Origin: Astrothelium macrocarpum
Lineage: Eukaryota; Ascomycota; Dothideomycetes; Trypetheliales; Trypetheliaceae
Direction: 5' to 3'
Assembly: GCA_021030915.1 (NCBI GenBank)
Contig: JAGEMR010000005.1
Span: forward strand, 1-64,000
Length of the DNA stretch: 64,000 nucleotides
Below the pieces are notes generated by a model that had not been told where the DNA came from, did no database searches, and was given only the letters and a program-made list of their open reading frames with translations. Position 1 is the first letter of the stretch; each line of letters begins with the position of its first letter. The position numbers and the translations under genes were made by a program. Shown here in pieces: positions 58,891 through 64,000 of the stretch.

Positions 58891-60253
58891 ATGCGCTGCG
58901 GCTCGCTTGTCGCCCCACTCGCGCTCTGCGTGCTGGTCGCGTTTATCTTGAATGTTTGTGCTGCCGAAAAGCTAGATGGAAGCCTGTACAGCCAACTGTC
59001 TACACAACATATCGAAGATGAATTACAGGCACGTGTCCTTTCAAACTCTTCTACGAGCAATGTGCTAATTTAGTTTGTAGCAATGTCCTCTTGTTCAATC
59101 TCTCAATGCTCAAAAATTAGCTGAATCAAGCAAGACCTCGAGTCTGGCAGATCGGGTCTTTTCTGTAATATTTCCTGGGAATCCTGCGGTAAACTCATTA
59201 CTCGCAACCGCCTACATTTCAGGGCCACCAAACTTTCTGCTAGCACTATGCCCTCCAAACATCGATCCGTCGTCTCTAAACATTATGGTTGCATTTGCTG
59301 TCGGCGGTCTCCTGGGAGATACTCTATTTCACTTACTACCGGAGATATTTCTGGGTGAAGATGCGCCAGATCACGTCCGTTTTGTGATGGTAGAACCAAA
59401 TAAAAACATTTTGCTGGGCCTTGCTATTATGGTGGGCTTTTTGACATTCGTTGCAATGGACAAGGGCATACGGATAGCTACAGGAGGAGAGGATGGGCAT
59501 GATCACAGCCATACTCATGTCACTGATGGAGACCGTAACTCGGACACGTCCGCGGTCGCAAGCGGTGTATCGGCATCAGAAGAGGATCAAATAAGGCTCC
59601 GTGCTGGAAAATCTGGTAAAGATCCTAATGGAAGTGCTTCCGCAGCTTCTTCGGCATCGGAAAGTTCTACCGAAACGCCTATTAAATTAAGCGGGTATCT
59701 AAATCTCATCGCGGACTTTACTCACAACATCACGGACGGTCTGGCACTTTCTTCAAGCTTTTACGCATCTCCTACAGTTGGTGCTACTACATGTGTAGCT
59801 GTTTTTTTCCACGAAATACCCCATGGTACGTGATTTGGCTCGTAAGGCGCTGCCATATGACTGATTATCCTTGTAGAAGTAGGAGATTTTGCGCTTCTCA
59901 TACAGTCGGGTTTCCCGAAGAATAAGGCCATGGGCTTGCAGTTTGTGACTGCGCTTGGTTGCGTGATCGGCACTTTGATTGGAATCGTAGTTCAAGAGGC
60001 AGGAAAGAACCCACAAGGCCCTCATGGTTCGCCTTCCATTGAAACGCCTGGTCTCTTTGGAACCAGCCTCAACTGGGGCGATATGTTATTGCCGTGGACA
60101 GCGGGAACATTCTTGTACGTTGGAACAGTAGGAGTAATACCTGAGCTTTTGGAGACAGGAAAAGATAGAGGTGTGGAACTACGAAAAACATTGGCGCAAT
60201 TTCTAGCTATAGCTGCTGGAGCAGGAATAATGCTCTCCATCTCATGGTCGTAA
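58891..60253 (+). CDS. YKE4: KE4/ZIP7-type zinc transporter, 419 aa
   Basis: Exons are 58891-59028, 59081-59825 and 59877-60253. A signal peptide (about 1-24) starts MRCGSLVAPLALCVLV. The membrane region has VAFAVGGLLGDTLFHLLPE, a His-rich cytosolic loop (HDHSHTHV), the ZIP metal motif FTHNITDGLAL, and the LIV-1/KE4 signature HEIPHEVGDFALL (completed across intron 2). Yeast Yke4 and human ZIP7 move zinc across the ER or Golgi membrane. Intron 1 most likely has a GC donor (CAG|GCACGT..TTTGTAG, 52 nt), which gives ELQ|QCPLVQSLN as in the family; a GTCCTT donor six bases later is in frame but poor. Confidence 0.9.
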
Positions 60254-60843
60254 GTCGACCTTTGGACAAAAAGTGCGTACTTCTATCGCATTAGCGGTTA
60301 AAGATGGAAACTTCTGCATTGTATTATTAAGGGATCAGGGATATAGATGATCTGAAAACCAGAGCCTAGAGAACAGTTCGTCAATAGTCTCGCTGACAAT
60401 GCATGACTTGTCATCACCATTCATGCGGATGGGACATGGCAATCACTGGATCGCAAAATGCAGAATTGGCCTTGGGGCCTTGTTGCCCTTGCAGTCGGCT
60501 GACCAATGAGCATGCGACAAGCCCGTGGCCCAGCATGTCTCCCCAGCCTCTTGTTTCACGTCCACCCATCGAGCCCGCGGGGCTGGCCGTCCATCTTGCT
60601 TTGAAGGCCGAAACATTTGGATTATGTTCACCGATTACTCTGAGCCGATGGAAGCTTTCCTCGTGAAATTGACCGCGACGCTCGCTTTGACGACTCTGTG
60701 AGATACAACAAAGAGATCAACTCCCCCGCCTCTGCTCCGGATTCATTGTGACCTTTAGATGATAATTTGTTTCTCCAAATCTCAATCTTTAATTTCATGT
60801 TTCAACGGCTCTACCTCCTTTGTGCCGCTTGTATCTTCCAATC
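60254..60843. other. Intergenic
   Basis: This lies between tandem plus-strand genes. A frame at 60403-60666 has several Cys but no domain or signal peptide, so it is not called. Confidence 0.45.
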
Positions 60844-62652
60844 ATGACTGCGTCTCTTCGCCGCAATTTCGACAGTATGCAAGACGATCATCAGTCAATA
60901 GCTGCATCGCTTGAGGACTTTGAACACTCAGATCGCGACCCACGCTCACCAATGTTAGACTTGCCTTCGTGTCATTCAGGCTTTCGCTCGGATTACTCGG
61001 AATCGGAATCAGAACATCAGGGACAATGGGCACCACCAGCCTGGACTAAAGCTGGTAGTGGTTGGTTCAAAACCCAGAGATCGCGACATGGGACAGAGTC
61101 TGCATCCCGCTACTCAAGTCCTCGCTACGAGAGTGCAGATGAAGGCGACCTTACTCTACCCGCGAACGTGCCTTTACCCGTATCGCCAGAAAAAGGTCGA
61201 TCACCAAGGCAGAGTGAAGAACCATACCCGGAGGGCGATGCTGATTTCGGTCATACATTTGGAGGCACAGAGGTGCCAATGGTCCAGGATAATGAACCAC
61301 CAAGAAACGATGCACTAGGACCTGTGTCCGAAGTTCCAAACAACTGTATGGATTATTTCTACATGAACCAAGAGATTTGCTAACTTGCCAGATATTCGTT
61401 TTGCCGTCCGTGCAGAAGTTCAGCATCGTACCGAACCGTTAGAAACAATGATTATGTGGGTGCACACCGTATTCGGAACCGCCTTCAAGAGTAGTTCATC
61501 AGCGTTCATGACGCTGAGTATCGGCCTTTTTGCAATTATCCTCGCGCGCGCTCTCATCTCTACACCCGTTCTTGGTCCAGCACCAGATTTGGTAAAAGTG
61601 GCAGGTCTAGCAAAATCTTTTGAACCATTGATACATTACTCGCAACATGGCGTCCAGCAGATCAGCGACTTGCAAGATACCGGAATAGCTGTCTGGGATC
61701 TTCAAGAAAGCATGCGCTCCTCGAATATGACGTCTTCTCCGATCATTGTTGATGAGCTTGATGACCTCAGCAAGGACTTCAAAGATCTTGCCAATGAACT
61801 TACCAAGTTTTTTGCTCACGTAGATTTGGATGTTGATGGGTAAGCCACTCGCGTAGAAAAATTAAATATGTGCTAATTGCGATTAGAATTCTTCTAGTTA
61901 TAGCTTGGGCAAAACGCGAGCTCGCATCTATTTCAGGCTCTCCACCTGGAACTTTTTCATCGATGTTCGATAACCTCCATTCTATAATCGCTCGGACAGG
62001 ATTATTAGAAACCGCCGATGGCTCGCCTTCGAAGACAGATGTAGTGCTAAGCAACATCTTCGGACAGCCTATTACCAAACGCAACAAGCGGGTCTTGCAT
62101 CAAACATTCAACGAATTTCTCAATGTCCTGGAAGAGAGTATTGTGGGCGAGCTCAAACACGCACAAGTCCTCTTCGGTCTCTTCGAGGCGATTGATCGGA
62201 AATTCCAAAATCTCCAACGCGCCACCGCACGCGAGAATGATAAGCAGGAACGTGAAGAAGATGAGCTACTATCCTCGCTCTGGTCGCGGCTCATGGGGCC
62301 CAGCGCTTATCAGCTGAAGAAATTCGAGAAGAACAAGCGGCTACTCGCTAATGTGCGTAGCCGGACCATCCACAACAAACACGTCCTTACCGATCACAAC
62401 ACCAAATTACTGCAGCTGAAGAGCAATCTGGAACTTCTTCGTCAAAAGCTTGTCAGCCCGCTGGTGCGTCGGAATGATTCCAGCGCCTTATCCATTGAAG
62501 AGCAGATTGTAGGGTTGGACGGCACTTATCAGTACCTGTCGGATATTCGAGAGCAGCAGAAGCGGAGGCACATGGAAGCTGTCTACGCGGTGGGCAGTCG
62601 TCATGTTGGGATCACAGTCGACCACAGTGCGAATGGCATTGATCCGCCTTAA
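60844..62652 (+). CDS. Uncharacterised fungal membrane protein with coiled coil, 571 aa
   Basis: Exons are 60844-61345, 61392-61839 and 61887-62652. Phases close. The N-terminal ~165 residues are acidic, Ser/Pro-rich and probably disordered. A hydrophobic segment around residues 200-220 (FMTLSIGLFAIILARALI) and a second at about 317-326 (GILLVIAWA) suggest two membrane passes. The rest is helical: FNEFLNVLEESIVGELKHAQVLF, split by charged residues, then heptad-rich Lys/Glu/Leu stretches from 440 to 520 that read as coiled coil. I recognise the general shape of a conserved hypothetical fungal protein but no named domain. The upstream frame without ATG was trimmed. Confidence 0.75.
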
Positions 62653-63615
62653 AGCTCGTGTCAGCAACTTTCTAAAGGAGTTTCTGAGTATGTGATATTC
62701 AGGCGTTTGTGAAAGGGGTGGCATATGTGACGTGTTTGGTTCTCAGGCGTACGGCTGATCGCTCGGAACCTTGTCCTGGGGTTCTTGGAGCACGAATGTG
62801 ACGAGATAGACGAGATGCGACGGACGGTTTTTCCAAATCACGCTGTTGTATATATCGTTGAATTGTACTGCAGTTCTGGAGTACTAACATATGTAGTGTT
62901 TACTTACGAAATGTAACCCAAGATGAACAGATCGTCGTTCGTTGAAGCATGGCAAGAGATCTATGATGCCCTTTTTCTTCTTCACAGTCTCGATTAAAAT
63001 CATCATGTGGTGAAGCTCATTCATTACAATCTTCCAGGCAAATTCAAGCCCTACAGCTCCGAACTGACTTCGCCAATCAATAAGGTAGTAAGAATGTTAA
63101 CTTTTTTCTGTTTCAGATAGATGACATATCTATACGACTACTAAAAAAATTCGTTTCCATTGTTCAGAAGTTATATAATGCATCGTCTTTCTTTTGTATA
63201 CATTCATACTTTGATCATTCAGGGCAATCCAAACAAATCTCGAATTCACATAGATTATCGGAACTGCGGCAGAATACCATTCTCGCATTTTGAGTTCTCT
63301 ATTAGCCCAGTCCCGTGATATTTATCCGTCTTTTTAGCCGGCAAACACAAAGAGCAACGATGCTTCGATTAATTGTCTGACTTGTGCCACATAGGTCATT
63401 AACAACAGGATTACATCTATTGGCATTCCTCAGGTGCGTAGCGGTCAGTTGAATACGTAAAATTGGATCATGGCTCACTTTGTTGCTGGGCGGGGCTACG
63501 CTGAAGCTGATGTACAAGGCTACAAGATGCAGCAGTATTTAATCCAAGTGGCAGTCGGGCTTTCTCTTTGATACAATTAATAATTCTAAAAAACTCCACT
63601 CCTATCGTTCATAAG
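62653..63615. other. Intergenic; GH30 promoter
   Basis: No gene seen. A/T-rich toward 63.1-63.3 kb. The GH30 promoter must lie in the right part. Confidence 0.45.
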
Positions 63616-64000
63616 ATGAGACATTTCATAAGCACTTTCGCCATGATCAGTGTGGTCGCGGCAGGGACCAGTCCAGCACTGTCCAACTATACACAAGGCA
63701 TCGATACATCTGTATCCGTGGTCGTCAATGGCCTCGTCAAGTATCAAGAAATGATTGGCGGTGGTTGCTCAGGGGCATTTGGAGTTGCCTGCGACCAATT
63801 TGGACGCTACGGTCTCTCTCCAGCGAATCAACAGCTTGTTACCGAAACACTATTCTCTGAGAACATCGGCGGCTTGTCCGTTCTTCGCAATGACATTGGA
63901 TCAAACAGTAGCTCTTTAGATGGGAGCGTCTTTAGCATCCTAAACGAGTGCCCATCAACTCCAGCAGGCCCGTTCAACTATACCTGGGATGGCAACGACA
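63616..64000 (+). CDS. Glycoside hydrolase family 30 enzyme, N-terminal part
   Basis: The frame from the ATG at 63616 stays open to the window end (128 full codons). A signal peptide of ~22 residues (MRHFISTFAMISVVAAGTSPA) precedes the GH30 start: IGGGCSGAFGVACDQFG, LSPANQQLVTETLFSENIGG and LSVLRNDIGS, near residues 50-105. GH30 members in fungi hydrolyse xylan or beta-1,6-glucan outside the cell. The catalytic glutamates lie beyond the window, so activity and subfamily cannot be judged. Confidence 0.85.
   Translation, partial: MRHFISTFAMISVVAAGTSPALSNYTQGIDTSVSVVVNGLVKYQEMIGGGCSGAFGVACDQFGRYGLSPANQQLVTETLFSENIGGLSVLRNDIGSNSSSLDGSVFSILNECPSTPAGPFNYTWDGND

Overview
The window is nuclear DNA from a filamentous ascomycete (Pezizomycotina). 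Genes are split by short introns of about 46-90 nt with GT..AG or occasionally GC..AG ends. The gene families are fungal: HET-domain, CFEM, HsbA-like, eqolisin, DIP5/INDA1-type permease. A near-90% A+T island and a decayed pogo/Fot1-type transposon carry the signature of repeat-induced point mutation (RIP). I cannot name the species from sequence alone.

Layout. 1-3.8 kb is an A+T-rich repeat island. Its right half is a 1.79-kb pogo-like element with 64-bp terminal inverted repeats and a ruined transposase. 4.3-9.9 kb holds a membrane-anchored kelch protein, a HET-domain gene stopped by one nonsense codon, and a small NIF3-like protein. 9.9-15.5 kb is gene-poor, with one probable relic of a cysteine-rich protein. 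15.5-24 kb carries an HsbA-like secreted protein, a carboxymuconolactone-decarboxylase-fold protein, transketolase and a CFEM membrane protein. 24-29.4 kb carries a second HET gene, also stopped at a conserved tyrosine position, a CNOT11 subunit and a six-exon SAM methyltransferase. 31-39.5 kb holds an eqolisin protease, spermidine synthase and PI-specific phospholipase C. 39.5-50 kb is sparser, with an unknown disordered protein, a HAD hydrolase and IMP4. 50-64 kb is denser: NAM7/UPF1, an amino-acid permease, NOP16, a KE4-type ZIP transporter, an unknown membrane/coiled-coil protein, and the start of a GH30 glycosidase that runs off the end.

How the genes relate. Most are ordinary housekeeping genes: ribosome biogenesis (IMP4, NOP16), mRNA turnover (NAM7/UPF1, CNOT11), the pentose-phosphate pathway (transketolase), polyamines (spermidine synthase), lipid signalling (PLC) and transport. 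Between them lie accessory genes for secretion, the cell surface and nonself recognition. I see no secondary-metabolite cluster, CRISPR array, tRNA or rRNA. All exon-intron structures were derived by hand: reading phases close across every junction and total lengths fit the families where I know them, but no transcript evidence was available.
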